Below the pieces are notes generated by a model. It searched no databases. It saw nothing but the letters and a program-made list of their open reading frames with translations, and was not told the origin of the DNA. Below, one piece after another: positions 10,342 through 20,234 of a stretch of 64,000 bases of DNA; position 1 is the stretch's first letter; every line of letters starts with the position of its first letter. A program made the position numbers and the translations under genes. The stretch is taken from NCBI GenBank assembly GCA_016893485.2, contig JAFEKX020000001.1, forward strand, positions 8,015,501 to 8,079,500. The letters are read 5' to 3'. The DNA is from Streptomyces sp. P3. GTDB taxonomy: Bacteria; Actinomycetota; Actinomycetes; Streptomycetales; Streptomycetaceae.

Positions 10342-11007
10342 TCAGTCGGTCGCGCGCTCCGCCGTGAGATAGGCGATCACCATGTCGCCCAGCATGGTCC
10401 GGTAGTGCTCGCGCTGCGCCGGGGCCACCAGGTCGCGGCCGAACAGGGCGCCGAAGGTGTGCCGGTTGGCGACCCGGAAGAAGCAGAAGGAACTGATCAT
10501 CGCGTGCAGGTCGACGGCGTCCACGTCGGCCGTGAACAGGCCCGACTTCTGGCCCGCCTCCAGGATGCGGCGGATCACGTCGAGGACGGGCGAGCCGATC
10601 TTGCCGAGCTTCTCGGAGGCGGCGATGTGCTCGGCGCCGTGGATGTTCTCGATGGACACCAAGCGGATGAAGTCCGGGTGCTGCTCGTGGTGGTCGAAGG
10701 TCAGCTCGGCGAGCCGGCGGATGGCCGCGACCGGGTCCAGGTGCTCGACGTCCAGGCCGCGTTCGGCCTCGCGGATCACGCCGTAGGAGCGTTCCAGGAC
10801 GGCGGTGAAGAGCTGTTCCTTGCCGCCGAAGTAGTAGTAGATCATCCGCTTGGTGGTGCGGGTGCGGGCGGCGATCTCGTCGACGCGGGCGCCGTCGTAG
10901 CCGGCCCGGGCGAACTCGTCGGTCGCCACGTCGAGGATCTCGGCCTTGGTGCGGGCGGCGTCGCGGATCCGCCCGTTCGGTCGTGCCGGTTCTTCGACGC
11001 TGGTCAT
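10342..11007 (-). CDS. TetR family regulator of the shikimate/quinate locus
   Basis: An intact 221-residue TetR protein. The DNA-binding domain shows TKAEILDVATDEFARAGYDG and ARTRTTKRMIYYYFGGKEQL; the C-terminal ligand domain runs to VIAYLTAERATD. It is divergent from the aroE-like gene, with an inverted-repeat operator candidate between them, an arrangement typical of local repressors of quinate/shikimate or protocatechuate catabolism. The ATG at 11007 gives a normal N-terminal tail. DNA-binding family is certain; the effector is inferred only from the neighbour. Confidence 0.88.
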   Translation of the reverse strand: MTSVEEPARPNGRIRDAARTKAEILDVATDEFARAGYDGARVDEIAARTRTTKRMIYYYFGGKEQLFTAVLERSYGVIREAERGLDVEHLDPVAAIRRLAELTFDHHEQHPDFIRLVSIENIHGAEHIAASEKLGKIGSPVLDVIRRILEAGQKSGLFTADVDAVDLHAMISSFCFFRVANRHTFGALFGRDLVAPAQREHYRTMLGDMVIAYLTAERATD

Positions 11008-11116
11008 CGGGTTCCTTCGGGCGAGGGGCCAGTGCCGGTGATTCTAGAAGCCGGGTCCCTGCGGGGACGCCTAGTCGGTCGCCGGGGCTTCCCGCGGGGC
11101 GGCGGTGCTGGTATGG

Positions 11117-11145
11117 CTAACGCACTAGTTCGTACATTAGCGAAC
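11117..11145. promoter_or_regulatory. operator-like inverted repeats between tetR and aroE-like gene
   Basis: CTAA (11117-11120) pairs with TTAG (11137-11140), and GTTCG (11128-11132) pairs with CGAAC (11141-11145), in an unusually A/T-rich stretch just before the GGAGG ribosome site (11151) and the GTG at 11161. This is the expected place for the divergent TetR repressor to bind. Confidence 0.5.
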
Positions 11146-11160
11146 CCTCAGGAGGCCGCC

Positions 11161-11853
11161 GTGGCCGATGTCTTCAGGACTCGTGTGACGTCGAGGGCGG
11201 GGACGGGTCCGGGGGCGCGGATGCCTCCGGGGTGGTCGGCGTGGACGTCTCCGGGTTCGAGGGCTTCGGCGGGTCTGGGCGGTCGTATCTCGTCGGGCTG
11301 ATCGGTTCCGGTATCGGGCCCTCCCTCAGTCCTGCCCTGCACGAACGTGAGGCCGACCGGCAGGGGCTGCGGTATGTGTACCGGCTCATCGACATCGACG
11401 TGCTCGGTGTGGGCCCGGAGGCGGTGGGCGAACTGGGCCGCGCCGCCCGCGACTTGGGCTTCGACGGGCTCAACATCACGCACCCGTGCAAGCAGCTCGT
11501 CGTCGAGCACCTCGACGGACTCGCCCCGCAGGCCGAGGCGTTGGGTGCGGTCAACACCGTGGTCTTCGAGGCGGACGGCAGCGCGATCGGCCACAACACC
11601 GACGTCACGGGCTTCGCCGCGTCCTTCGCGCGAGGCCTGCCTGACGCCCCCATGGAGCGTGTCGTACCAGGACCTCGGCATCCTCTACGACCGGGACGCG
11701 GGCGGCGCGTTCCGGCGCTGCTACACGCGGACCGTCGGCCGGGTCTTCTTCGAACTGGTCCAGCGCGAGGCGGGCTACCGGGGTTACGGCGCCCGGAACG
11801 CGCCGGTGCGCCTGGCCGCCCAGCACACCGCGAAGCGTCTCACTGGCGGCTGA
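11161..11853 (+). pseudogene. shikimate/quinate dehydrogenase N-terminus joined to QuiC/HPPD-like C-terminus
   Basis: The first part is a clear shikimate dehydrogenase N-domain: SYLVGLIGSGIGPSLSPALH, then GLNITHPCKQLVVEHLDGLA (catalytic Lys in HPCKQ), ALGAVNTVVF and IGHNTDVTGFAASF (conserved Asp), stopping at PDAPMERVV. In a normal AroE the NAD-binding GAGGAG loop would follow. Instead the sequence near 11655-11675 switches to DLGILYDRDAGGAFRR, VGRVFFELVQREAGYRGYGA and NAPVRLAAQ, the C-terminal end of 3-dehydroshikimate dehydratase / 4-hydroxyphenylpyruvate-dioxygenase-like (QuiC/QsuB-type) proteins. More than half of aroE and most of quiC are missing. There is also a frame change in the N-terminal tail. 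It is a deletion chimera or a misassembly. Confidence 0.75.
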
Positions 11854-13303
11854 CGGTCCTGGTCACGCCGGTGACGACCGTCGTGGCGAGGATCCAGCCG
11901 GTGATGATCAGGCCGTAGGCGAGGTACTGGTACCAGCCGTCCGGCGCGAACGCCTCCTCCTGCCCGAAGGAGATCACCGGCAGCAGCAGGTCGAGGGTGT
12001 AGAACACCGGGTTGAAGTGCGGCGCCTCGGACGCCTTGAGGGCGTGCGGGTGGTGCAGGCCGTAGGCGAGGGAGCCGATCGCCAGCAGTGACAGCAGCCA
12101 GGCGCAGGCGCGCAGCGGGCGGAAGCCGTAGCCGACGGTGGCGTCCTGGACGTAGCCCCACACGCGGCCGTACCAGGGGCGGGTGCCGCGGACCCGGCGC
12201 TGCTTGGCGAGTTGGACGCGCCGGGCGGCCTGGTCGTCGCCGACGCGGCGGTAGGCGGCGGCCAACTCCTCGTAGGCGTGCGGGACATAGCCGTCTCCGT
12301 CGCGTTCCAGCATGGTCAGCCGGCGCTCGGCGGGCTCGTGCGGGATGAGCGAGGTGTAGGCGAGGCTGGTGAGGAAGACCTGCTCCGGAAGGACCTCCGG
12401 CTCCAGCAGCAGGACGTCGATCTGGGCGTTGCGCAGCACGACACCGCCCCGGACCGGCGGGCTCTCCCGCAGCCAGAGTTCGCCCATGGTGGTGCTGGAC
12501 GCGAGCAGCGCGGCACCGCCGGGGTTGGCCAGGCTCGTGTACGACAGGTCGAGCCGGCCCGCGATCCGTGCGCCGCGCAGTCCGACCCAGCCCTCCACCC
12601 GGGCCTCCCGCAACAGGAAGTTGCCCTCCACGGAGAGGACTTCGGCGTCGACGGCGGAGTCCCCGGGGTTGCGGAAGTCCACCGTGTTGAAGTTGACGGA
12701 CCCGGCGACGCTCGCGCCGCTGAGCCGTATCTGCCCCCGGGTGCGCAGCCCCATCGCCCGCAGATCGTCGCCCACGGCGGCCTGGTTCAGCTGGAGTACG
12801 GGCTCCTCGGCGTCCGGGGCGATGATCTCCGAGCCCTCCATGAACAGGCTCCCGGCGATCTTCGCCCCGGCCAGTCGCACCACCCCGCGGAACCGTGACC
12901 GGGTCAGCCGCAGCACGCCGTCGACGCGCATCGCGTGGGCGGTGAGGCCGGGCAACACCGAGTCGCCGAAGTTGAGTTCACGCAGCCGGGAGGCGTAGAA
13001 GCGGGGCACGTCGTCGAAGTGGCAGTACCGCAGCCGGACGGGCTGGTCGATCGTCGCGTACTGCAGGTCGAGCCTGCCGGTGATCCGGGCGCCCGCCAGG
13101 CTCAGCGACGCTATCTCCCCTACTTCCTGGGGCCCGTTGAGCAGCAGAGCCCGCAACACGTGGGCGCGGACGGTCCGTTCGGGACCCCAGGTGGCGCCGA
13201 GGGCCACGTCCTCGTCGTCCGCCGTGCGGAAGTCCACGGACTCGCCCAACGGGAAGGCCCGCCACACCTGTTCCTCGGCCGGGGTCAGATCGTTGATCTC
13301 CAT
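11840..13303 (-). CDS. membrane-associated pentapeptide-like repeat protein ('membrane-associated oxidoreductase' family)
   Basis: An intact 487-residue protein. Residues about 75-300 form a solenoid of weak repeats such as SLAGARITGRLDLQYATIDQ and GLRGARIAGRLDLSYTSLAN, with Leu/Phe-Asp-Leu spaced like pentapeptide/beta-helix repeats. The C-terminal third has two membrane segments (ACAWLLSLLAIGSLAYGLHH and YQYLAYGLIITGWILATTVV) around a basic loop. In Streptomyces genomes this family is often labelled membrane-associated oxidoreductase, but no cofactor motif is visible and I would not assign an enzyme activity. The ATG at 13303 (MEINDLTPAEEQVW) is preferred. Its end overlaps the convergent AroE/QuiC remnant by 14 bp. 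Confidence 0.75.
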   Translation of the reverse strand: MEINDLTPAEEQVWRAFPLGESVDFRTADDEDVALGATWGPERTVRAHVLRALLLNGPQEVGEIASLSLAGARITGRLDLQYATIDQPVRLRYCHFDDVPRFYASRLRELNFGDSVLPGLTAHAMRVDGVLRLTRSRFRGVVRLAGAKIAGSLFMEGSEIIAPDAEEPVLQLNQAAVGDDLRAMGLRTRGQIRLSGASVAGSVNFNTVDFRNPGDSAVDAEVLSVEGNFLLREARVEGWVGLRGARIAGRLDLSYTSLANPGGAALLASSTTMGELWLRESPPVRGGVVLRNAQIDVLLLEPEVLPEQVFLTSLAYTSLIPHEPAERRLTMLERDGDGYVPHAYEELAAAYRRVGDDQAARRVQLAKQRRVRGTRPWYGRVWGYVQDATVGYGFRPLRACAWLLSLLAIGSLAYGLHHPHALKASEAPHFNPVFYTLDLLLPVISFGQEEAFAPDGWYQYLAYGLIITGWILATTVVTGVTRTVSRQ

Positions 13304-13350
13304 CAGGCGGGACTCTAGCCGGGGCGGGCGCGCGGGCACAGAGGACGGCG

Positions 13351-13388
13351 ACGGCCCGGACCGCACGTCAACGTGTGGTCCGGGCCGT
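13351..13388. terminator. long hairpin terminator
   Basis: An 18-base arm starting ACGGCCCGGACC (13351-13368) pairs with 13371-13388 with one mismatch and a two-base gap. It lies just after the histidine phosphatase stop (minus strand) and ahead of the next minus-strand gene, so it probably ends the pentose-phosphate operon message. Confidence 0.7.
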
Positions 13389-13403
13389 GGAGTTGTGCCG
13401 TCG

Positions 13404-13990
13404 CTACGGCCGGGTGTTCCACTCCGCGATCACCGGGCGGTCGTGCTCGGTGGACAGCCGGCTGACCGTGCCGGTCGCCAGCTGGAACAGGCGGCCGTCC
13501 GCCGCGGGCAGGCCCAGCCGCCGTGCGGTGAGGACGCGCAGGAAGTGGGCGTGGGCCACGAGGACCACGTCACCGTCCCCAGCGAGGCGTCCACCCGCTT
13601 CAGGACCCGGTCGGCGCGGGCGCCGACCTCGTCCGGGACTCGCCCGGGTGTCCGGCAGGGCCCGGCGGCACCCGTCGTCGGTCCACAGGTACCAGTGGGG
13701 GCGGGTGCGGTGGATGTCGACGGTGGTGACGCCCTCGTAGGCGCCGTAGTCCCACTCGTGCAGCTCGGGGTCGGGTACGGCCCCGGTGATGCCCGCGAGT
13801 TCGGCGGTGCGTATCGCGCGGCCGAGCGGGCTGGTCAGTGCGAGAGCGAAGGCCCGGCCCGAGAGGAGCGGAGCGAGGGACCTGGCCTGTTCCTCGCCGT
13901 GCTCGGTGAGGGGCAGGTCGGTCCAGCTGGTGTGCTGGCCCGACACGCTCCACTCCGTCTCGCCGTGGCGGACCAGCAGAAGATCCCCAC
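13404..13990 (-). CDS. histidine phosphatase family protein
   Basis: A phosphoglycerate-mutase-fold phosphatase of about 195 residues. The phosphohistidine motif RHGET lies in LLLVRHGETEWSVSGQHTSW, the conserved LTSPLGRAIRTAELAG and HEWDYGAYEG follow, and the second catalytic His is in DVVLVAHAHFLRVLTARRLG. No start codon is in frame upstream of RHGET as written. Restoring one G in the GGGG run at 13985 makes the GTG at 13990 the start, 8 bp after gnd. Two further compensating frame changes lie near 13560-13640. It is the last gene of the tkt-to-gnd operon. It could dephosphorylate a sugar phosphate or similar metabolite; specificity unknown. Confidence 0.8.
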
Positions 13991-13997
13991 GGCGCGC

Positions 13998-14882
13998 CTA
14001 CTTGGACTCGACGGCGTGGCCGCCGAACTGGTTGCGCAGCGCGGCGACCATCTTCATCTGCGGCGAGTCGTCCTGACGCGAGGCGAACCGGGCGAACAGG
14101 GAGGCCGTGATCGCGGGCAGCGGCACCGCGTTGTCGATGGCCGCCTCGACGGTCCAGCGGCCCTCGCCGGAGTCCTCGGCGTAGCCCTTGAGCTTGTCCA
14201 AGTGCTCATCGCCGTCAAGGGCGTTGACCGCGAGGTCCAACAGCCACGAGCGGATGACCGTGCCCTCCTGCCAGGAGCGGAACACCTCCCGCACGTCCGT
14301 GACGGAGTGGACCTTCTCCAGCAGCTCCCAGCCCTCGGCGTAGGCCTGCATCATGGCGTACTCGATGCCGTTGTGAACCATCTTGGAGAAGTGCCCGGCG
14401 CCGACCTTGCCGGCGTGCACGAAGCCGAACTCGCCCTCGGGCTTCAGCGCGTCGAAGATCGGCTGGACCTTCGCGATGTTCTCGGCGTCGCCGCCGACCA
14501 TCAGGGCGTAGCCGTTCTTCAGGCCCCAGACGCCGCCCGAGACGCCCGCGTCGACGAAGCCGATGCCCTTGGCGCCCAGCTCCTCCGCGTGCTTCTCGTC
14601 GTCCGTCCAGCGGGAGTTGCCGCCGTCGACGATGACGTCGCCGGGCTCAAGCAGGTCGCCCAGCTCGTCGACGACCGACTGGGTCGGGGCGCCGGCCGGG
14701 ACCATGACCCATACCGTGCGCGGGGCTTCGAGCTTGCCGACCAGTTCGGCGAGGCTCTCGACGTCGGTCACTTCGGGGTTGCGGTCGTAGCCGATGACGG
14801 TGTGGCCCGCGCGGCGGATGCGCTCGCGCATGTTGCCGCCCATCTTGCCGAGGCCGATCAGACCCAATTGCATCGCTGTCAT
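13998..14882 (-). CDS. gnd: 6-phosphogluconate dehydrogenase, decarboxylating (short NAD-type)
   Basis: Converts 6-phosphogluconate to ribulose-5-phosphate and CO2 with reduction of NAD(P). The intact 294-residue protein is the short form (about 300 rather than 470 residues). Motifs: MQLGLIGLGKMGGNM for the dinucleotide, VIVDGGNSRW, VDAGVSGGVWGLKNGYALMV, and the active-site Lys in VGAGHFSKMVHNGIEYAMMQ. The ATG at 14882 overlaps the pgi stop by 4 bp (ATGA). It closes the oxidative pentose phosphate branch begun by zwf upstream in the same operon. No 6-phosphogluconolactonase gene is found between them. Confidence 0.95.
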   Translation of the reverse strand: MTAMQLGLIGLGKMGGNMRERIRRAGHTVIGYDRNPEVTDVESLAELVGKLEAPRTVWVMVPAGAPTQSVVDELGDLLEPGDVIVDGGNSRWTDDEKHAEELGAKGIGFVDAGVSGGVWGLKNGYALMVGGDAENIAKVQPIFDALKPEGEFGFVHAGKVGAGHFSKMVHNGIEYAMMQAYAEGWELLEKVHSVTDVREVFRSWQEGTVIRSWLLDLAVNALDGDEHLDKLKGYAEDSGEGRWTVEAAIDNAVPLPAITASLFARFASRQDDSPQMKMVAALRNQFGGHAVESK

Positions 14883-16549
14883 GTCAGCTTCACTTCCTGA
14901 GAATCCTGGGAATTACGGAGCGTCCGGTAGGTGGCCACGAGAGCGGCGGTGGACGAGTCGAGGCCGGGCACGTCGGCGCCTTCGGTGAGGGCGGGTTCGA
15001 CGCGCTTGGCGAGGACCTTGCCCAGTTCGACACCCCACTGGTCGAAGGAGTCGATGTTCCATACCGCGCCCTGGACGAACACCTTGTGCTCGTAGAGGGC
15101 GATCAACTGCCCGAGGACCGAGGGGGTCAGCTCGCGGGCCAGGATCGTCGTCGTGGGGTGGTTGCCCTTGAACGTCTTGTGCGGCACCAGCTCCTCGGGC
15201 ACGCCCTCGGCACGCACCTCGTCCGGTGTCTTGCCGAACGCCAACGCCTGGGTCTGGGCGAAGAAGTTGGCCATCAGCAGGTCGTGCTGTGCCTTGAGTC
15301 CGTCGCTCAGCTCACCGACCGGGTTGGCGAAGCCGATGAAGTCCGCCGGGATCAACTTCGTGCCCTGGTGGATGAGTTGGTAGTAGGCGTGCTGGCCGTT
15401 GGTGCCGGGCGTGCCCCACACCACGGGACCGGTCTGCCACTCCACCGGATTCCCGTCCCGGTCCACGGACTTGCCGTTGGACTCCATGTCCAGCTGCTGC
15501 AAGTAGGCGGTGAACTTGAGAGATAGTGCGAGTACGGCAGCACCGCGTGCGACTGGGCGTCGTGGAAGTTGCCGTACCAGACGCCCAACAGGCCAAGGAG
15601 GAGAGGGGCGTTGGACTCGGGGGCGCGGTGCGGAAGTGCTCGTCGACGAGGTGGAAGCCGTCGAGCATCTCGCGGAAGCGGTCCGGGCCGATGGCGATCA
15701 TCAGCGAGAGGCCGATCGCCGAGTCGAAGGAGTAGCGTCCGCCGACCCAGTCCCAGAACTCGAACATGTTGTCCGTGTCGATGCCGAAATCCGACACCTT
15801 CCCGGCGTTCGTCGACAGCGCCACGAAGTGCTTCGCGACGGCCTTGTCGTCGCCACCCAGACCATCGAGCAGCCACGTCCGTGCGGACGTCGCGTTGGTG
15901 ATCGTCTCGATCGTGGTGAAGGTCTTGGACGCGACGATGAACAGCGTCTCGGCCGGGTCGAGGTCACGGGTGGCCTCGTGCAGGTCGGCGCCGTCCACGT
16001 TCGACACGAAGCGGACCGTCAACGAGCGGTCCGTGAACGCGCGGAGCGCCTCGTAGGCCATCGCCGGACCGAGATCGGAGCCGCCGATGCCGATGTTGAC
16101 GATGTTCCTGATGCGCTTGCCGGTGTGGCGGGTCCACTCGCCGGAGCGGACCCGGTCCGCGAAGCCGGCCATCTTGTCGAGCACGGCGTGGACCTGCGGC
16201 ACGACGTTCTCGCCGTCGACCTCGACCACCGCGTCGCGCGGGGCGCGCAGGGCGGTGTGCAGGACCGCGCGGTCCTCGGTGACGTTGACCTTCTCGCCGC
16301 GGAACATGGCGTCCCGGAGGCCGAACACGCCGGTGGCGGTGGCCAGTTCCTGGAGCAGGGCGAGGGTCTCGTCCGTGATCAGGTGCTTGGAGTAGTCGAT
16401 GCGCAGGTCGCCGACGGTGACGACGTACCGCTCCGCACGCTCCGGGTCCGCGGCGAACAACTCACGCAACTGCGGGCTCAGTTCGGCCGCGCGGTGGTCC
16501 TCCAGCGCGGCCCACTCCGGCCGCCGGGTGAGCTTGGGGAGTCAGGCAT
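14879..16549 (-). CDS. pgi: glucose-6-phosphate isomerase
   Basis: Interconverts glucose-6-phosphate and fructose-6-phosphate. About 555 residues are recovered. Signature blocks: RNIVNIGIGGSDLGPAMAYE, the sugar-phosphate loop ASKTFTTIETITNA, GGRYSFDSAIGLSL, and VVWGTPGTNGQHAYYQLIHQ with the catalytic His in the PGI signature. The ATG at 16549 overlaps the opcA stop. Frame changes lie near 16537, 15627 and 15523, each a likely lost C. Its place between opcA and gnd links glycolysis to the pentose phosphate enzymes of the operon. Confidence 0.94.
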
Positions 16550-17476
16550 GACGGGCGGTCTCCTTGGTGCCCTCGGCCCGCAGGGCGATGGCGTACATCT
16601 CGTCGGCGTCGAGGCGCCGCAGCTCCTCGGCGATCAGTTCGGAGGTGGTGCGGACCTTCAGCGCGAGGGTGCGGGAGGGCTGACCGGGCAGGGTCAGCGT
16701 GGCCAGCGGGCCCTCGGGGCGGTCGATGACGACCTCGCCGCCCGCGGTGCCCAGCCGGACGGCCGTGATGACCGGTCCCGCCGTGACCACACGGTCGATC
16801 TTCACCTTGAGGCGGGCCTCCAGCCAGCGGGCCAGCAGCTCGGCGGCCGGGTTGTCGGCCTCGCTCTCCACCGCACCCGAGGTGATCTTGGACTTGGCCT
16901 GGTCGAGGGCCGCCGCCAGCATCGAGCGCCACGGCGTCAGCCGGGTCCACGCGAGGTCGGTGTCGCCGGGCGCGTAGGAACGGGACCGGGAGTCCAGTGC
17001 CACCAGCGGGTCCGCCGCCGCGTACAGGTCGGTGATCCGGCGCTGCGCGAGGGCGCCCAGCGGGTCCTTCGACGGGACCTCGGGGCGTCCCCGGGCCACC
17101 AGACGACGACCGGCGCGTCCGGCAGCAGCAGCGGCAGCACCACGGAGTCGGCGTGGTCGGTCACCTCGCCGTAGGTCCGCAGCACGACCGTCTCGCCGGT
17201 GCCGGCGTCGGCGCCCACCCGGACCTCGGCGTCGAGGTGCGAGTTGGTGCGGTCCCGCGGGGTGCGCGCGTGCCGCTTGATGACGACCAGGGTGCGCGAG
17301 GGGTGCTCGTGCGAGGCCTCCTCGGCCGCCTTGATCGAGTCGTAGGCGTTCTCCTCGTCCGTGACGATGACCATCGTCAGGACCATGCCCACGGCAGGGG
17401 TGCCGATGTCGCGGCGACCCTGCACCAGCGCCTTGTTGATCTTGCTTGCCGTGGTGTCGCTCAGGTCGATCTTCAT
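16542..17476 (-). CDS. opcA: glucose-6-phosphate dehydrogenase assembly protein
   Basis: OpcA promotes assembly and activity of G6PDH in actinobacteria and cyanobacteria. The N-terminus MKIDLSDTTASKINKALVQG, the central GETVVLRTYGEVTDHADSVV and LPDAPVVVWWPGDAP, and the C-terminal LRRLDADEMYAIALR are all typical; length about 311 residues. One frame change near 17092 is explained by a lost base in a G/C run. The ATG overlaps the zwf stop by 4 bp, the usual zwf-opcA coupling. Confidence 0.93.
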
Positions 17477-19070
17477 GGCCTGCGCCAGCTCCGTCCGTCT
17501 CGTGCGAGCATCTCGTCCGCCTCCTCGGGACCCCAGCTGCCCGAGGAGTACTGCGCGGGCCTGCCGTTCTGTGCCCAGTACTCCTCGATCGGGTCGAGGA
17601 TCTTCCAGGACTCTTCCACTTCCTGGTGGCGCGGGAACAGGTTGGCGTCGCCGAGCAGCACATCCAGGATGAGCCGCTCGTACGCCTCGGGGCTCGACTC
17701 CGTGAACGACTCGCCGTACGCGAAGTCCATGGAGACGTCCCGGATCTCCATCGAGGTGCCCGGCACCTTCGAGCCGAACCGGACCGTCATGCCCTCGTCG
17801 GGCTGGACGCGGATGACGATCGCGTTCTGGCCCAGTTCCTCGGTGGCGTTGGAGTCGAAGGGGGAGTGCGGGGCGCGCTTGAAGACGACCGCGATCTCCG
17901 TGACACGCCGGCCGAGGCGCTTGCCGGTGCGCAGGTAGAAGGGGATGCCCGCCCAGCGGCGGTTGTCGACCTCCAGCTTGACGGCCGCGTAGGTGTCGGT
18001 CTTCGACTGCGGGTCGATGCCGTCCTCCTGGAGGTAGCCGACGACCTTCTCGCCGCCCTGCCAGCCCTCCGCGTACTGCCCGAACACCGTGTGCTCGCCC
18101 AGCTTCTCCGGCAGCCGCACCGACTTCAGCACCTTGAGCTTCTCGGTGAGCAGCGCCTCCTCGTCGAAGGCGATCGGCTCCTCCATGGCGGTGAGCGCCA
18201 TCAGCTGCAGCAGGTGGTTCTGGATGACGTCACGGGCCGACCCGATGCCGTCGTAGTACCCGGCGCGCCCGCCGATGCCGATGTCCTCGGCCATCGTGAT
18301 CTGGATGTGGTCGACGTAGGACCGGTTCCAGATGGGCTCGTACATCTGGTTGGCGAAGCGCAGCGCCAGGATGTTCTGGACGGTCTCCTTGCCGAGGTAG
18401 TGGTCGATGCGGAACACCTGGTCCGGGTCGAACACCTCGTGCACGATCTTGTTCAGCTCACGCGCGCTCTTCAGGTCGCGGCCGAACGGCTTCTCGATGA
18501 CCGCGCGCCGCCAGGAACCCTCCGGCGCGTCCGCGAGGCCGTGCTTCTTCAGCTGCTGGACGACCTTCGGGAAGAACTTCGGGGGTACGGGAGATAGAAC
18601 GCGTAGTTGCCGCTGGTGCCGCGCGAGGTGTCCAACTCGTCGACGGCCGCGCGCAGTTGCTTGAACGCGGTGTCGTCGTCGAAGTCGCCGGGGATGAACC
18701 GCATGCCCTCGGCGAGCTGCTGCCAGACCTCCTCGCGGAAATCGGTCCGCGAGTGCTCGCGCACCGAGTCGTGGACCACCTGCGCGAAGTCCTGGTCCTC
18801 CCAGTCGCGCCGGGCGAACCCGACGAGGGAGAAGCCCGGCGGCAGCATCCCGCGGTTGGCCAGGTCGTAGACGGCCGGCATCAGCTTCTTGCGGGACAGG
18901 TCGCCGGTGACACCGAAGATGACCAGCCCGGACGGGCCCGCGATCCGGGGCAGCCGGCGGTCGCGCTCGTCCCGCAGCGGGTTGTCCCATTCGGCGGTCA
19001 GTGCGTCCGTGATCTCCTCGACGGTCAGGTCGTGCCCGGCCGGTTTCGTGGTGGGAAGCTCTTCGCTCAT
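17473..19070 (-). CDS. zwf: glucose-6-phosphate 1-dehydrogenase
   Basis: Oxidises glucose-6-phosphate to 6-phosphogluconolactone with NADP+. The nucleotide-binding start GLVIFGVTGDLSRKKLMPAV, the PFGRD region IEKPFGRDLKSARELN, and the active-site signature FRIDHYLGKETVQNILALRF are present; length about 532 residues. One frame change near 18589 lies in the stretch linking YAFYLPY/PKFFPKVV. The start overlaps the tal stop (ATGA). It is the entry step of the oxidative branch and the main NADPH source encoded in this window. Confidence 0.95.
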
Positions 19071-20215
19071 TCCCCGTCGACCCCCTTGCTGCTCAGCGAC
19101 TTCGCGACGGCGTCCAGCAGGTCCTGCCAGGCCACCTCGAACTTGGCGACGCCCTCGTCCTCCAGCTGCTTGACGACGACGTCGTACGAAATACCCAGCC
19201 GCTCCACGGCGTCCAGGTCGGCGCGGGCCTGCGCGTAGCCGCCGGTCACCGTGTCGCCGTGGATGTCACCGTGGTCGGCGGTGGCGTTCAGCGTCGCCTC
19301 CGGCATGGTGTTGACCGTGCCGGGCGCGACCAGCTCGTCGACGTACAGGGTGTCCTTGTACGACGGGTCCTTCACGCCGGTCGAGGCCCACAGGGGGCGC
19401 TGCTTGTTGGCCTTCGCGCCCGCGAGAGCGGTCCACCGGTCACCCGAGAAGACCTCTTCGTAGGCCTGGTAGGCGAGCCGCGCGTTGGCGAGGGCGGCCT
19501 TGCCCTTGAGCGCGAGGGCCTCTCCCTCAGTGCCGAGCGCGGTGAGGCGCTTGTCGATCTCGGAGTCGACGCGGGAGACGAAGAAGGAGGCCACGGAGTG
19601 GATGGTCGCCAGGTCGATGCCCGCCGCGCGGGCCTTCTCCAGGCCGGCCAGGTAGGCGTCCATGACCTCGCGGTAGCGCTCCAGCGAGAAGATCAGCGTG
19701 ACGTTGACGCTGATGCCCCGGCCGATGACCTCGGTGATGGCCGGGAGACCGGCCTGCGTCGCCGGGATCTTGATCATCACGTTGGGACGGTCCACCAGCC
19801 AGGCCAGCTGCTTGGCCTCGGCGATCGTCGCCTCGGTGTGGTGGGCGAGGCGGGGGTCGACCTCGATGGAGACCCGGCCGTCCTGGCCGCCGGTCGCGTC
19901 GAAGACCGGGCGCAGGATGTCGGCGGCGGCGCGGACGTCTGCGGTGGTCATCATCCGTACGGCCTCTTCGACCGTCACCTTGCGCACGGCCAGGTCGGCG
20001 AGCTGCTCCTCGTAGCCCTCGCCGGAGCCGATGGCGGCCTGGAAGATCGAGGGGTTGGTGGTGACACCGACGACGTTCCTGGTGTCGACGAGCTCGGCGA
20101 GGTTGCCGGACTCGATCCGCTTGCGCGACAGGTCGTCCAGCCAGATGGAGACGCCCTCGTCGGACAGGCGCTTGAGAGCTCCCGCGGTAGCGGTCACTTC
20201 GGTCACTGTGATCAT
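19067..20215 (-). CDS. tal: transaldolase
   Basis: Transfers dihydroxyacetone units between sedoheptulose-7-phosphate and glyceraldehyde-3-phosphate. The frame is intact, 382 residues, matching the long actinobacterial TalB-like subgroup. The N-terminal signature VVGVTTNPSIFQAAIGSG and the Schiff-base Lys in NVMIKIPATQAGLPAI are clear. The open frame extends upstream to 20416, but the ATG at 20215 (MITVTEVTATAGALKRLSD), 19 bp after tkt, is the natural start. Confidence 0.95.
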   Translation of the reverse strand: MITVTEVTATAGALKRLSDEGVSIWLDDLSRKRIESGNLAELVDTRNVVGVTTNPSIFQAAIGSGEGYEEQLADLAVRKVTVEEAVRMMTTADVRAAADILRPVFDATGGQDGRVSIEVDPRLAHHTEATIAEAKQLAWLVDRPNVMIKIPATQAGLPAITEVIGRGISVNVTLIFSLERYREVMDAYLAGLEKARAAGIDLATIHSVASFFVSRVDSEIDKRLTALGTEGEALALKGKAALANARLAYQAYEEVFSGDRWTALAGAKANKQRPLWASTGVKDPSYKDTLYVDELVAPGTVNTMPEATLNATADHGDIHGDTVTGGYAQARADLDAVERLGISYDVVVKQLEDEGVAKFEVAWQDLLDAVAKSLSSKGVDGE

Positions 20216-20234
20216 CTTCTTTCTGGCGATCGGA

